A stretch of DNA of 64,000 nt from Bacteroidia bacterium (lineage in GTDB: Bacteria; Bacteroidota; Bacteroidia; Cytophagales; JAAEPT01): positions 1 through 64,000 of the forward strand of contig JAUIJC010000025.1 in NCBI GenBank assembly GCA_030431525.1, in the 5' to 3' direction. Under the pieces are notes generated by a model that had not been told where the DNA came from, did no database searches, and saw only the letters and a program-made list of their open reading frames with translations. Position numbers and translations under genes: made by a program. The first letter of the stretch is position 1. Each line of letters starts with the position of its first letter. Positions 45,158 through 54,297 of the stretch are shown in pieces.

Positions 45158-46774
45158 ATGGTTCCGCCAATCCGTTCCTTTCGCCTTTTCGCTTACGTAA
45201 TGCTCCTCTTGGGAGGCATTACTTTGCTATTCCCTTCGGGTGAGATTCCACTCGGAGACTATTCCTTGACCCTTTTCAACTGGGAGGAAGTCTTTATCCA
45301 CCGCCCACCAGTACGCAAAGACAGCAGTGTGGCCGAGGTTGTCGCCATGGTCGAACAACTGGAAGCCTTGGAACAGACTGCATCTGACAGCACTTCTACT
45401 GCGGATAGCTTGGCCACCACGGCTGACAGCACCAAACAGGTGGCCAGTCGCGAAAAGTTATTAGACGCAAAAAAGCGGATTCAATTTCCCGAAGGAAAAC
45501 AAAACGTACTTGATCACTTCTTCGCAGAGCTACACAAAACCTTAACGGACAGTACGGCTCCCGCCATTCATATTTTACATTACGGAGATTCTCAACTTGA
45601 GGGTGATCGCATTACCTCAAGGTTAAGAAAACGCTTCCAAGGAAAATTTGGTGGATGCGGCGCAGGCCTCCTTCCCCTCACCGACCCAATTGGTGGTCGA
45701 ACCACGTTAAAAATAACCAGCGGAGGACCATGGAAACGCCATATTATTTACGGACACGGCTACAAAAAAGACACTCCAAGAAACTATGGTGTGTTGGGAA
45801 GCTATTTTGATTTTGCGCCAAAACCGAAACCTCAACCTGAAATCCTTGTAGCCAAGGTGAAACCCGATTCACTGAAAGGATCCGATTCACTTGTGGCAGC
45901 CACTCCAGACTCCATTACCCAAGTTGATTCTTCGACTACCCCAATTCCTGACTCCCCAAAAGAGTGGCGCACAGCTTGGGTGAACTATCAAAAAGGCTAT
46001 TCAAAAATCCAGTGGAAAAAGGATTTTAACCGCCTTAAAATTCTTTACGGCCCCTGCGAAGACACACTCCAGCTTACCTTAACCTCTGAAAAGGACACCA
46101 TAGGCCAGTACATTTTGCCGCCACGGAAGTATGCTGGAAACTACGCCATTTCGATTCATAAACCCTTCAAGGATTTTAAACTGACCTTCGAGGGATACAA
46201 TCCGCCACCCATGCATGGGGTTTGCATGGAATGCAGACACGGCGTGGCTGTTGACAACATTTCCTTTCGGGGAAGCTCAGGCACCGAATTTTGGCGAATG
46301 GACCAAGGCGCTGTTCGCACACAGGTAAAACTGCTCAATGCCAAATTCCTGATTGTTCAGTATGGCGTGAACGTGGTTCCTGGCCAAGCAAAAAGCTATG
46401 ATTTCTACGAACGAGCCTTCTACAAGCAACTCAAACGCCTAAAGGCACTTGCGCCGAATATGGACATATTGGTGGTCGGTGTTTCGGACATGGCCTATAA
46501 AAATGGCGAGATTTATGAGTCCTACCCGAATATTGAAATGATTCGAGATGCCCAGAAGAACGCCGCATTCAAAGCTGACTGCGCCTTCTTCGACCTCTAT
46601 GAGGCTATGGGAGGAAAAAATGCCATGGTCAGCTGGGTGGAGGCCGAAAAACCCTTGGCAGGTAAAGATTATACACACTTCACACCAAGAGGCGCCCGCA
46701 TCGTGGGAGAAATGCTTTACAACGCCCTTATCCTTCAGTACGAGGATTACGTAAAGAACCTAAGGACGAACTAA
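45158..46774 (+). CDS. SGNH/GDSL-type hydrolase, membrane anchored
   Basis: About 538 residues. One N-terminal helix (LFAYVMLLLGGITLLFPSG) is followed by a Ser/Thr/Asp-rich linker and an SGNH fold: block I ILHYGDSQLEGDRITSRL near residue 135, and the C-terminal catalytic His/Asp region KDYTHFTPRGARIVGEML. The protein is likely periplasmic and may de-esterify an acetylated glycan. A Pro/Ser/Asp-rich insertion occurs around residues 230-265. It is followed after 16 bp by a second SGNH gene. The ATG at 45158 is preferred because the upstream frame lacks any signal-like sequence. Confidence 0.78.
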   Translation: MVPPIRSFRLFAYVMLLLGGITLLFPSGEIPLGDYSLTLFNWEEVFIHRPPVRKDSSVAEVVAMVEQLEALEQTASDSTSTADSLATTADSTKQVASREKLLDAKKRIQFPEGKQNVLDHFFAELHKTLTDSTAPAIHILHYGDSQLEGDRITSRLRKRFQGKFGGCGAGLLPLTDPIGGRTTLKITSGGPWKRHIIYGHGYKKDTPRNYGVLGSYFDFAPKPKPQPEILVAKVKPDSLKGSDSLVAATPDSITQVDSSTTPIPDSPKEWRTAWVNYQKGYSKIQWKKDFNRLKILYGPCEDTLQLTLTSEKDTIGQYILPPRKYAGNYAISIHKPFKDFKLTFEGYNPPPMHGVCMECRHGVAVDNISFRGSSGTEFWRMDQGAVRTQVKLLNAKFLIVQYGVNVVPGQAKSYDFYERAFYKQLKRLKALAPNMDILVVGVSDMAYKNGEIYESYPNIEMIRDAQKNAAFKADCAFFDLYEAMGGKNAMVSWVEAEKPLAGKDYTHFTPRGARIVGEMLYNALILQYEDYVKNLRTN

Positions 46775-46790
46775 AGCCCACTTTTACATT

Positions 46791-48041
46791 ATGTCCAATA
46801 AGATTACAAGCCTACTGATTGCTAGCATATTCTTCACACTTGCAGGTTTTGCCCAAGACCCTTCTTCCTTGGCCAAGATCGAGCAAAACGTTATCCAATA
46901 CCCTGAAAACATTGCTCCCTTTTTCCATCAACTGGATCAGCTTTCACAGGGAACGCCTAAAGACATTAACATCGTCCATTTTGGCGATTCACATATTCAA
47001 GCGGGAATCACTCCCGAGAAAGTTCGCCAAAAACTTCAGCGCATCCCTTACTTCGGTGATGGCGGACGAGGCATGACTTTTCCCTATCGCCTTGCACACA
47101 CGAATAATCCCTCCGACTATAAGATCAGTTACACTGGGAAATGGGAAGGCGCCCGAAATGCCGTTAACCGCCATTCATCAAATTGGGGTGTCACAGGCAT
47201 TACCGCTCAAACCACTCAAGTTTGGAGCACCTTTTCGATTGATCTAAACACTTCGGAAGACACAAAACATCGTGCGGACCACATCCGTGTTTACTATCCT
47301 GTGAACGATACTACCTCCTTTGAGGTCATGATTAAGGTGGGCGTGAAAATCCTTTATGGCGAAAAGCATCCTGAGGGCTACAAAGATTTCTATTTGGAAA
47401 GGCCTGTCACCGAAGTTGAGTTCCTTTTGAGTAAGGCACATCCCAACCAAAGTCAATTCCTATTGCAAGGGATTTGGACAGAGAACACAAAAATTAATGG
47501 CATTGTCTATCAATCGATTGGCGTAAACGGTGCCAAGGTCAGCTCCTACCTACGTTGCAAGGACTTTGTGCCTCAGCTAAAAAGCCTTGAGCCAGATTTG
47601 GCCATCATTTCCTTGGGAACCAATGACGCCTACGACAACAACTTCACACAAGCCTCCTACGAAAACAACCTTTCTCGATTAATCGACAGCATTCGTAAAG
47701 CAAAACCTAATTGCTCCATTTTGCTGACCACCCCAAATGACGCACTGGGCTATAAAAAGCGGTTCAACCCACATAACGAGTTGGCCACCCAAAGCCTTCA
47801 TAAAATCGCTCAAGAAAAAGGCTGTGCCCTTTGGGACTTCTTCGCCATTATGGGCGGACCCAAAAGCATCCATTCTTGGATTTCGTCTGGTTTGGCAAAA
47901 AAGGATTATATCCATCTCACGGGAAAAGGCTATAACTATCAAGGTGACCTGCTATTTCAGGCATTGATTGTAAAGGCCTACTTGGGTGATCACCAAGATT
48001 TCACGGAAGTGGAACCTGAACCAACTCCTACAACTGATTAA
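46791..48041 (+). CDS. SGNH/GDSL-type hydrolase, exported
   Basis: 416 residues with a signal peptide ending near TLAGFAQ. Block I NIVHFGDSHIQAGIT is near residue 62, block III ISLGTNDAYDN near 272, and the catalytic His in KDYIHLTGKGYNYQG near 380. It is paired with the larger SGNH gene upstream. Tandem SGNH genes are often found beside MBOAT acyltransferases, but none is visible here. The substrate is unknown; esterase action on surface polysaccharide is plausible. Confidence 0.82.
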   Translation: MSNKITSLLIASIFFTLAGFAQDPSSLAKIEQNVIQYPENIAPFFHQLDQLSQGTPKDINIVHFGDSHIQAGITPEKVRQKLQRIPYFGDGGRGMTFPYRLAHTNNPSDYKISYTGKWEGARNAVNRHSSNWGVTGITAQTTQVWSTFSIDLNTSEDTKHRADHIRVYYPVNDTTSFEVMIKVGVKILYGEKHPEGYKDFYLERPVTEVEFLLSKAHPNQSQFLLQGIWTENTKINGIVYQSIGVNGAKVSSYLRCKDFVPQLKSLEPDLAIISLGTNDAYDNNFTQASYENNLSRLIDSIRKAKPNCSILLTTPNDALGYKKRFNPHNELATQSLHKIAQEKGCALWDFFAIMGGPKSIHSWISSGLAKKDYIHLTGKGYNYQGDLLFQALIVKAYLGDHQDFTEVEPEPTPTTD

Positions 48042-48054
48042 CTGAAATTACGCG

Positions 48055-48172
48055 GGCTGTCACCTGCCAACAGCCAGAGGCTTTGGCAGTGTGATTTCCC
48101 CCAAAGAGCTGATGTTTAGACCACACTGCCAAAGCTTTCACCTGTTGGCAGGTGATATAAACAACAGCTCTT
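48055..48172 (-). repeat. REP-doublet element, copy E, upstream of ruvB
   Basis: Two inverted 34-nt REP units: 48060-48093 and 48122-48155, agreeing at 29 of 34 positions. Each unit is itself a hairpin CTGCCAA...TTGGCAG. The right unit is enclosed by a 15-nt stem, AAGAGCTGATGTTTA (48104-48118) with 48158-48172, one mismatch. In reverse orientation it matches the copy at 49321-49438. Confidence 0.88.
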
Positions 48173-48278
48173 CTTAACTCCAGCGAATAAATCTCAATTT
48201 GATATCCATTTTTCTTCAAAGGCCGAGCCTTCCCCCGAAAAGCCGTAACTTTAAGGGCGTTGCAAATTTGATGGCCGA

Positions 48279-49307
48279 ATGCGGGAAGATTATTTGACAG
48301 GTGAAGACCAAGAGTTTTCACCCGAAGAAAAAGACATCGACAGGGCGCTCCGCCCACTTTCTTTTGAAGACTTTGCAGGTCAGGGGAAAATCGTAGAAAA
48401 CCTCAAGATTTTTGTTGGGGCCTCAAAACTACGGGAAGAACCGCTCGACCACGTTTTACTTCATGGCCCTCCAGGATTGGGAAAAACTACCCTTTCCAAT
48501 ATTATCGCCAACGAATTGGGCTCAAACCTGACCACCACCTCTGGTCCTGTTTTGGACAAGCCTGGAGAGTTGGCGGGACTTCTCACCAAGCTGGAACCCA
48601 ATGACGTCCTGTTCATTGATGAGATTCACCGATTGAATCCTATCGTGGAGGAATACCTCTATTCCGCCATGGAGGATTATCGCATTGACATCATGTTGGA
48701 TTCGGGCCCAAATGCCCGAAGCGTCCAAATTGGCCTGAACCCATTCACACTGATTGGGGCCACCACTCGTTCAGGACTATTAACCTCTCCGCTACGCGCA
48801 AGATTCGGCATCAATGCCCGCTTGCAATACTACGACACCAAGCTTCTTTCCACCATTATCGGACGTTCCTCTGATATTCTGGACACCCCAATTGATGAGG
48901 AGGCTTGCTACGAAATTGCCCGAAGGAGCCGTGGCACCCCGCGAATCGCCAACAACCTATTGCGACGAACAAGGGACTTTGCCCAAATCAAAGGGGATGG
49001 CACCATCACCTTGGCGATTTCCCGCATGGCTCTCGATGCCTTGGATGTAGACCAAAACGGCTTGGATGAAATGGACAACCGCATCCTGAGCACGATTATT
49101 GAGAAATTCAAAGGCGGACCTGTGGGCCTTTCCACCATCGCCACGGCGGTAAGCGAGGAAGCCGAAACCATCGAAGAGGTTTATGAGCCTTTCCTTATCC
49201 AAGAAGGCTACATCAAACGCACCTCACGCGGAAGACAGGCCACAGCAGAAGCCTACAAGCACCTCAATATCGCCCCTCCTGTTCAGCAGGGTGGACTGTT
49301 TGATTAA
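48279..49307 (+). CDS. ruvB: Holliday junction ATP-dependent helicase subunit RuvB
   Basis: 342 residues. This is the motor of the RuvABC branch-migration complex. The AAA+ P-loop [18 protein letters not shown] is near residue 60, Walker [10 protein letters not shown] near 110, and the sensor and arginine-finger regions [18 protein letters not shown] follow. The winged-helix C-terminus [14 protein letters not shown] is complete. ruvA and ruvC are not adjacent. The gene is bracketed by two inverted copies of a REP-doublet element. Confidence 0.97.
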   Translation: MREDYLTGEDQEFSPEEKDIDRALRPLSFEDFAGQGKIVENLKIFVGASKLREEPLDHVLLHGPPGLGKTTLSNIIANELGSNLTTTSGPVLDKPGELAGLLTKLEPNDVLFIDEIHRLNPIVEEYLYSAMEDYRIDIMLDSGPNARSVQIGLNPFTLIGATTRSGLLTSPLRARFGINARLQYYDTKLLSTIIGRSSDILDTPIDEEACYEIARRSRGTPRIANNLLRRTRDFAQIKGDGTITLAISRMALDALDVDQNGLDEMDNRILSTIIEKFKGGPVGLSTIATAVSEEAETIEEVYEPFLIQEGYIKRTSRGRQATAEAYKHLNIAPPVQQGGLFD

Positions 49308-49320
49308 TGATGGAGTTATG

Positions 49321-49438
49321 CAGAGCTAATTATCATATCACCTGCCAACAGCTAAAAGCTTTGGCAGTGTGGTATGATAATTAGCTCTGTGTAAAAACTC
49401 ACACTGCCAAAGCCTCTGGCTGTTGGCAAGTGACGGCC
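49321..49438 (+). repeat. REP-doublet element, copy F, downstream of ruvB
   Basis: REP units at 49338-49371 and 49400-49433 (30 of 34 matching, inverted). The left unit sits at the tip of a perfect 17-bp stem, CAGAGCTAATTATCATA (49321-49337) with 49373-49389. It has the same architecture as copy E in opposite orientation, but the outer stem sequence differs while staying paired. Confidence 0.9.
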
Positions 49439-49598
49439 TACATAACTTCAGCAAAAGAAACGGAGGAAAGAAACGACTGATCGACAAGGCTCAACACCTA
49501 CTTGAAAAATTCGAACAGTTGTTAGAAATTTGTTCTGCGAATGCATCCTTTTCACCAAATTTGGAGTATCTGATTGTTATATAACCCTCAGAATTTGT

Positions 49599-49799
49599 AT
49601 GAAGACTGCGTTACAACTACTGAAGAAAGTTCCTGGACGCGATTTGTTGACCTACTTGCCTCTTCGCTTCCTGGATCTTTGTGCGAACTTTGTCCCACAA
49701 AACATTCTAAGCATGAGACGCCGTACCATCGCCACCTTCTTTATTGGCATGGGCCTCGGTTGGGGCGCTGACGTCCTTCGCTTCATCGAAAAGAAGTAA
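49599..49799 (+). CDS. Small basic protein of unknown function
   Basis: 66 residues starting MKTALQLLKKVPGRDLLTYL. It has a central hydrophobic stretch (TIATFFIGMGLGWGADVL) that could be a short membrane segment or amphipathic helix, preceded by MRRR. The stop is followed closely by a terminator. Reading-frame length is modest, but the positive charge, the sensible ATG and the terminator support a real gene. Family not recognised. Confidence 0.5.
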   Translation: MKTALQLLKKVPGRDLLTYLPLRFLDLCANFVPQNILSMRRRTIATFFIGMGLGWGADVLRFIEKK

Positions 49800-49841
49800 G
49801 CCCAACGATTTTCACATCATTTTGATGGCAACAATTTCATT

Positions 49842-49873
49842 AAGCCTCGGCAGTTTTGTCGGGGCTTTTTTCA
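49842..49873 (+). terminator. Rho-independent terminator after the 66-residue protein
   Basis: AAGCCTCGG pairs with a GTCGGGGCTT-type arm with wobble pairs, followed by TTTTTT. Confidence 0.65.
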
Positions 49874-49905
49874 TGCCCCACTTTTTTACCTTTTCTCTGA
49901 TTTTT

Positions 49906-49963
49906 ATTGCAATCCAGTTGCATAAATATTCTTCACCAAAGATATTTGCAACCGAATTGCAAT
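49906..49963. promoter_or_regulatory. Two inverted 18-nt motifs upstream of the Fur/Zur gene (probable operator)
   Basis: ATTGCAATCCAGTTGCAT (49906-49923) and TTGCAACCGAATTGCAAT (49946-49963) agree at 15 of 18 positions when one is reverse-complemented. The second ends 4 nt before the ATG and overlaps a near-consensus -7 box GATATTTG (49941-49948). Autoregulation by the adjacent Fur-family protein is an inference. Confidence 0.65.
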
Positions 49964-49967
49964 ACTC

Positions 49968-50369
49968 ATGAGCACCCACCAAGACCTACTCAAGAAATCT
50001 GGCTTGCGAATTACCCAACCCCGCCAGAAAATTCTCGATATATTTTTTAATACCTCTGGCCCACAAAGCCTATCCAGCTTAGAAAATGCGCTCTCCAAGG
50101 AAATGGACAGGGCCACCATCTACAGGAACCTACTGACCCTTAGCGACAAAGGCATTATCCATGGTGTAACGGGTAACCAAGGCACCCAGTACCTGCTGAG
50201 CAGTTCAACCAACCACCCGATGCATCCGCATTTCAAATGCCTCTCCTGTGACACCTTGAGTTGCATTGAAGTCAATACTAGTATTTCCCTCCCCGAGAAT
50301 TACTCAGTCAAAAACATCAATTGGCTAATTGAAGGTCATTGCCCCTCTTGCAATAGTAATATCCAATGA
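49968..50369 (+). CDS. Fur-family metalloregulator, probably Zur
   Basis: 133 residues. The winged-helix N-terminus has SGLRITQPRQKILDIF and the recognition region DRATIYRNLLTLSDKGI. The C-terminal metal domain has HPHFKCLSCDTLSC near residue 90 and CPSC near 125, the structural zinc site. The downstream ZnuD-like receptor, coupled by an ATGA overlap, points to zinc rather than iron or peroxide sensing. It probably represses its own operon via the paired motifs upstream. Confidence 0.85.
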   Translation: MSTHQDLLKKSGLRITQPRQKILDIFFNTSGPQSLSSLENALSKEMDRATIYRNLLTLSDKGIIHGVTGNQGTQYLLSSSTNHPMHPHFKCLSCDTLSCIEVNTSISLPENYSVKNINWLIEGHCPSCNSNIQ

Positions 50370-52711
50370 GGTTAAAAATTCAATACATACGCCTCGCCTC
50401 CCTTAGCCTGTTTTGGTTCGTTGTTGGATACCAGCTTTCAATGGCTCAATCCGACCCTTGTAACTTGACCCTCACGGGAAAGGTAATGGACCAGCATAAT
50501 GGCGAACCCCTGCCCTTCGCAGTCGTTATTTCCAAGGATGGAAAACACCGAGCCTCCACAAATTTGGATGGCGTTTACCGCATGGAAGGCCTTTGTGAAG
50601 GCACCTGCACTTTCGTATGTAAGCATTTGGGCTGTACACCCGTGGAAAAAACGGTGACACTGAATACAAACTCAGCCGTCGATTTTTACATGGAGCACTC
50701 CATTGAAAGCCTCGATACGGCTGAAATAATCGTAAAGAAGCGTGGAGAGGAAGAAACCCGTACAGAGGAGAGTCTTCAAGGACAAAGTTTGGAACGCCTG
50801 CGAGGGCGATCCTTGGGCAAATCCTTGGAAGAAATTCCAGGAGTAAGCACGCTAAATACAGGAGCGACCATCAGTAAACCTGTGATTCAAGGGTTGCATA
50901 GTAACCGCATTCAGATTCGAAACAACGGCCTTCGGCAAGAGGACCAGCAATGGGGACAGGAACATGCGCCAAACATTGACCCTTGGGCCATGGAACGTCT
51001 GAGTGTGGTCAAAGGCGCATCCTCTGTAGAATATGGTGCCGAAGCGGTTGCTGGCGTTGTGATCGTTGAGCCAGAACCACTTCCAACGGATTCGGCTTGG
51101 CACGGTGCCCTACACACGGTGGGATATACCAACGGCTGGGGCGGACAACTGGCTGGAAAACTCCAAAAAGGCTCGGCCAAGATTGACGGTTTTGGCTGGC
51201 GGGTACAAGGTAGCCTTCAGAAGCAAGGCGATAACCGAGCTCCCGATTATATTCTGACCAACACAGGTTTATATGGAGGAAATGTCTCTACAGGCATTGG
51301 GCTTAACCGAAAAAAATACGGGGTTGAAGCCTATTACAGCTATGTAAGCCAGACGACGGGAATATTGCGGAGCGCCCATATCGGCAACCTGACCGACTTA
51401 GAAAATGCCATTGAAAGTGACCGTCCCTTGGTGGTCCGTCCGTTCAGTTATGCCATCAACAACCCAAAGCAAAAGGTTAAACACCATTTGGCAAAAGTTG
51501 AGGGCTATTACCGCATCTCAAACTTGGGGAAACTCAAACTCCGCTATGGTTATCAATTCAACCGCCGAAAGGAGTTTGACATCCGTCGTGGTGATCGGGA
51601 CTCCATTCCTGCCTTGGACATCAAGCTGAGCACCCAAACGGTCGATGCCATTCTGGAACATTACACCATTCGTCGATTCAAAGGAAAAATCGGGGTCAAT
51701 ACCTTTTACCAAAAAAACCTCAACGTGGCTGGAACGGGCATCCGCCCGCTCATCCCCAACTATATCCGACAGAGCTTCGGGGTTTTCTGGATTGAACGCT
51801 ATATCAAAGGTAAAATGGAATTGGAGGCTGGAATTCGCTACGAACACCAACGCCTTGAAATTGCCAAGTTTGACCAAAGCAAAACCCTTATCCAGCAAAC
51901 CAAAAACTTTGACAATGTGGCGGGAAGCTTGGGCTGGATTCAGCATATGGGCGAGGATGGAAAAAACACGCTACGCATCAATCTTGGAACAGCCTTCCGT
52001 CCCCCAAATGTGGCTGAACTCTATAGTGAGGGTCTTCACCATGGCGCCGCCGCTATTGAAATTGGCGACTCAACACTAAACACTGAGAAGACACTTAAAC
52101 TCGTTGCTGGCTATACCTTCAACCCAAAAACTTGGCTCAACATTCAGCTGGAGGGACACTTCAGCTATTTCGAGGATTTCATCTTTTTGGAACCACAGGA
52201 TGAAGCCGTGCTCACCATTCAAGGGGCTTTTCCACTATTCCTTTACAAACAGACGGACGCGTTGGTATATGGTGGTGACCTGAGCGCCCTGTTCGATTTG
52301 GGAAAAGGATTCTTCTTCCAAACAAAACCCTCCCTGCTCTTCAACAGGGACTTGGACAAAAAGGACTTCCTGCCCTTCTTCCCAGCAAATCGCTGGGGAA
52401 ACAACTTGGGCTACCAAAGGGACAGCCTTGGGGCCTTTAAAAACGTCTATTTCCTGATACGTACATCAGCAGTGACCCAACAACGTTTCGCTCCGAAGGA
52501 AGGAGATTTTACTTCACCACCTGACGGCTATTTCCTAACGGGAATTGAGCTTGACGGCGAACTTCCCTTAGGAAAGGATAATACCCTCACGCTGGGCCTC
52601 AGCGTTGACAACCTGTTCAATGTCCGCTACCGCGATTACCTTGACCGTTTGCGCTATTTCGCAGATGAAACAGGGACAAACGTCTGGCTTCGTGTCGGAT
52701 TGAAGTTCTAA
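50366..52711 (+). CDS. TonB-dependent receptor, ZnuD-like
   Basis: 781 residues. A signal peptide (ends near QLSMAQ), a carboxypeptidase-regulatory-like domain (LTLTGKVMDQHNGEPLPFAVV, near 34-115), a TonB plug (SLEEIPGVSTLNTG, IQGLHSNRIQIRNNG, then QQWGQEHAPNIDPW) and a 22-strand barrel to the C-terminus. The plug text resembles ZnuD zinc receptors rather than SusC proteins. It imports a metal or metallophore across the outer membrane. The start overlaps the regulator stop (ATGA). Two small exported proteins follow on the same strand. Confidence 0.88.
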   Translation: MRLKIQYIRLASLSLFWFVVGYQLSMAQSDPCNLTLTGKVMDQHNGEPLPFAVVISKDGKHRASTNLDGVYRMEGLCEGTCTFVCKHLGCTPVEKTVTLNTNSAVDFYMEHSIESLDTAEIIVKKRGEEETRTEESLQGQSLERLRGRSLGKSLEEIPGVSTLNTGATISKPVIQGLHSNRIQIRNNGLRQEDQQWGQEHAPNIDPWAMERLSVVKGASSVEYGAEAVAGVVIVEPEPLPTDSAWHGALHTVGYTNGWGGQLAGKLQKGSAKIDGFGWRVQGSLQKQGDNRAPDYILTNTGLYGGNVSTGIGLNRKKYGVEAYYSYVSQTTGILRSAHIGNLTDLENAIESDRPLVVRPFSYAINNPKQKVKHHLAKVEGYYRISNLGKLKLRYGYQFNRRKEFDIRRGDRDSIPALDIKLSTQTVDAILEHYTIRRFKGKIGVNTFYQKNLNVAGTGIRPLIPNYIRQSFGVFWIERYIKGKMELEAGIRYEHQRLEIAKFDQSKTLIQQTKNFDNVAGSLGWIQHMGEDGKNTLRINLGTAFRPPNVAELYSEGLHHGAAAIEIGDSTLNTEKTLKLVAGYTFNPKTWLNIQLEGHFSYFEDFIFLEPQDEAVLTIQGAFPLFLYKQTDALVYGGDLSALFDLGKGFFFQTKPSLLFNRDLDKKDFLPFFPANRWGNNLGYQRDSLGAFKNVYFLIRTSAVTQQRFAPKEGDFTSPPDGYFLTGIELDGELPLGKDNTLTLGLSVDNLFNVRYRDYLDRLRYFADETGTNVWLRVGLKF

Positions 52712-52715
52712 ACTT

Positions 52716-52743
52716 CAGTTATCAGTTATCAGTTATCAGTTAT
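52716..52743 (+). repeat. Four tandem CAGTTAT heptads
   Basis: Exact heptad CAGTTAT repeated four times, 5 bp after the receptor stop. The same heptad is the unit of the repeat at 38097-38190. No inverted arm was found here. Confidence 0.7.
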
Positions 52744-52828
52744 CAAGATAGCCAGAATGAAGACCTCTTGTGTCTTGTGTTTTAATTCAACCAAAAGTTT
52801 TACTAACCAATAACCAATCTATCTAACC

Positions 52829-53383
52829 ATGAAAAAGTACGCACTACTTTCGGTTGGCCTCGTGGCCATGTTAGCTTCTTGTAGCGACGATGATGTTACA
52901 CCTTCTGAACCAGTGAACGAGGAGGAAGTCATCACCAAAATGACCGTCAACTTTGTACCAGAAGGCGGAGGCGACACCCTCAAATTCACTTTCGAGGATG
53001 CTGACGGCCCAGGCGGAAACGACCCTGTCATCACTAAAGATGATCTCAAAGCCAACACCGTTTACAACACTTCTATTGGTCTTTGGAGCGATGAAGGGGA
53101 AGACATCGCCGAGGAAGTTAGTGAGGAGGATAACGAGCACCAGTTCTTCTTCGAAGTGACAGACCTCAACGCAACTTACGTGTATGACGATGAGGATGGT
53201 GATGGCAATCCAGTTGGTTTGAAAACCATATGGACGACCACTGACGCCAGCACTGGAGACTTCCAAGTTATCCTTCGTCATGAGCCAAATAAATCAGCCT
53301 CAGGCGTGTCTGAAGGGGATATCACCAACGCTGGTGGGGAGACTGACATCGAGGTCGTCTTCGAAGACGTGAAAATTGATTAA
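52829..53383 (+). CDS. Putative lipoprotein of the zinc-uptake operon
   Basis: 184 residues. Lipobox LASC near residue 18 after MKKYALLSVGLVAM, then an acidic linker (SDDDVTPSEPVNEEEVITKM). The mature protein is acidic and repetitive in Asp/Glu (DEDGDGNPVG) and ends in EVVFEDVKID. It does not match a family I can name with certainty; similar lipoproteins are frequent next to metal TonB receptors. Acidic loops could bind metal, which is speculation. It lies 117 bp after the receptor. Confidence 0.65.
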   Translation: MKKYALLSVGLVAMLASCSDDDVTPSEPVNEEEVITKMTVNFVPEGGGDTLKFTFEDADGPGGNDPVITKDDLKANTVYNTSIGLWSDEGEDIAEEVSEEDNEHQFFFEVTDLNATYVYDDEDGDGNPVGLKTIWTTTDASTGDFQVILRHEPNKSASGVSEGDITNAGGETDIEVVFEDVKID

Positions 53384-53421
53384 ATTTGAAGAAAGTGGGT
53401 TCTTAACAAATTCCCTTTCTT

Positions 53422-54204
53422 ATGGCAAAGCGAATCTTTATAGCTGTTCTCTTTTTTGTTCTTGGCGTGAATTCCGCATCTGCAAGGTGCGCTGACTGCA
53501 AAGGAAAGGGCATCTGGGCCTGGCCCGAAGAGACGCACGTTGCCCCCAACGCCATTTTCAAATTGGAGGGTTATGCCGTAAGTGAGGAAATTATTGAAAA
53601 CCTAAATGAATATTACCCGGTTTACTTACAGGCCGACAGCCACCGTGTGGATTTGGAGGTCATGGAGCGCCACAAGGGCCAGCACCATTTGATGCAGGCG
53701 CTTTTGAAACCTAAGGAGCTCCTGAAACCTGGGAAAAAATACTTTCTGAAAATTGATGATTTGGACGAGTTCCAAGCGGGACAACTCCATCGAAAAAACG
53801 ACTCCACTCATCAGGAGGAGGCTATTTATTGGATTGTTAAGGACAGCGTGGACAACAAGCCACCTGTCCTTATCGCCGAGCCTAAGTTGATGGAACGCAT
53901 CAGTAATCACCTGAGTTGTGGACCCGAAACCTTCGCTGTTTTTGATTTGCCTGTGGAGGACAGCTCAGCAGTCCTCGCCATTTGTGAATTGAGCGATACC
54001 AACTTCACGGAATCACACACTTTTATCTTCCCCATCGAAGCTGACGGACAAGTCCATGTGGGACACGGAATGTGCTTTGGAGGCATCCGCTACAAAATTG
54101 GCCACGCCTACAAAATTCGGTTCCGCCTGATTGACGCCAGCGGAAATAAGGAAGATGAGTTTACGGATTGGATTGTGTTTGAAAGTCCGTTTACGGGATA
54201 TTGA
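53422..54204 (+). CDS. Exported protein of unknown function, beside the receptor operon
   Basis: 260 residues with a signal peptide ending near NSASARC. Early CADCKGKGIWAWPEE has a CxxC pair. The rest is beta-rich, with no catalytic motif identified. It starts 38 bp after the lipoprotein gene and is followed by a terminator, so it is probably the last gene of the zinc-related operon. Function unknown. Confidence 0.6.
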   Translation: MAKRIFIAVLFFVLGVNSASARCADCKGKGIWAWPEETHVAPNAIFKLEGYAVSEEIIENLNEYYPVYLQADSHRVDLEVMERHKGQHHLMQALLKPKELLKPGKKYFLKIDDLDEFQAGQLHRKNDSTHQEEAIYWIVKDSVDNKPPVLIAEPKLMERISNHLSCGPETFAVFDLPVEDSSAVLAICELSDTNFTESHTFIFPIEADGQVHVGHGMCFGGIRYKIGHAYKIRFRLIDASGNKEDEFTDWIVFESPFTGY

Positions 54205-54230
54205 TTGATTCCCATCAACTGAAAAAATTA

Positions 54231-54257
54231 AAGGATGCTTTAGGGCATCCTTTTTTG
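54231..54257 (+). terminator. Rho-independent terminator of the zinc-related operon
   Basis: AAGGATGC pairs with GCATCCTT, followed by TTTTT. Confidence 0.8.
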
Positions 54258-54297
54258 TTTCCCTCAGACATTAATATTCCCAACTAATTTCTAATTG

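Noticed and set aside
52716-52743. Tandem heptads as a CRISPR-like array
   Set aside because: The units are only 7 nt and there are no spacers, so it is a simple tandem repeat.
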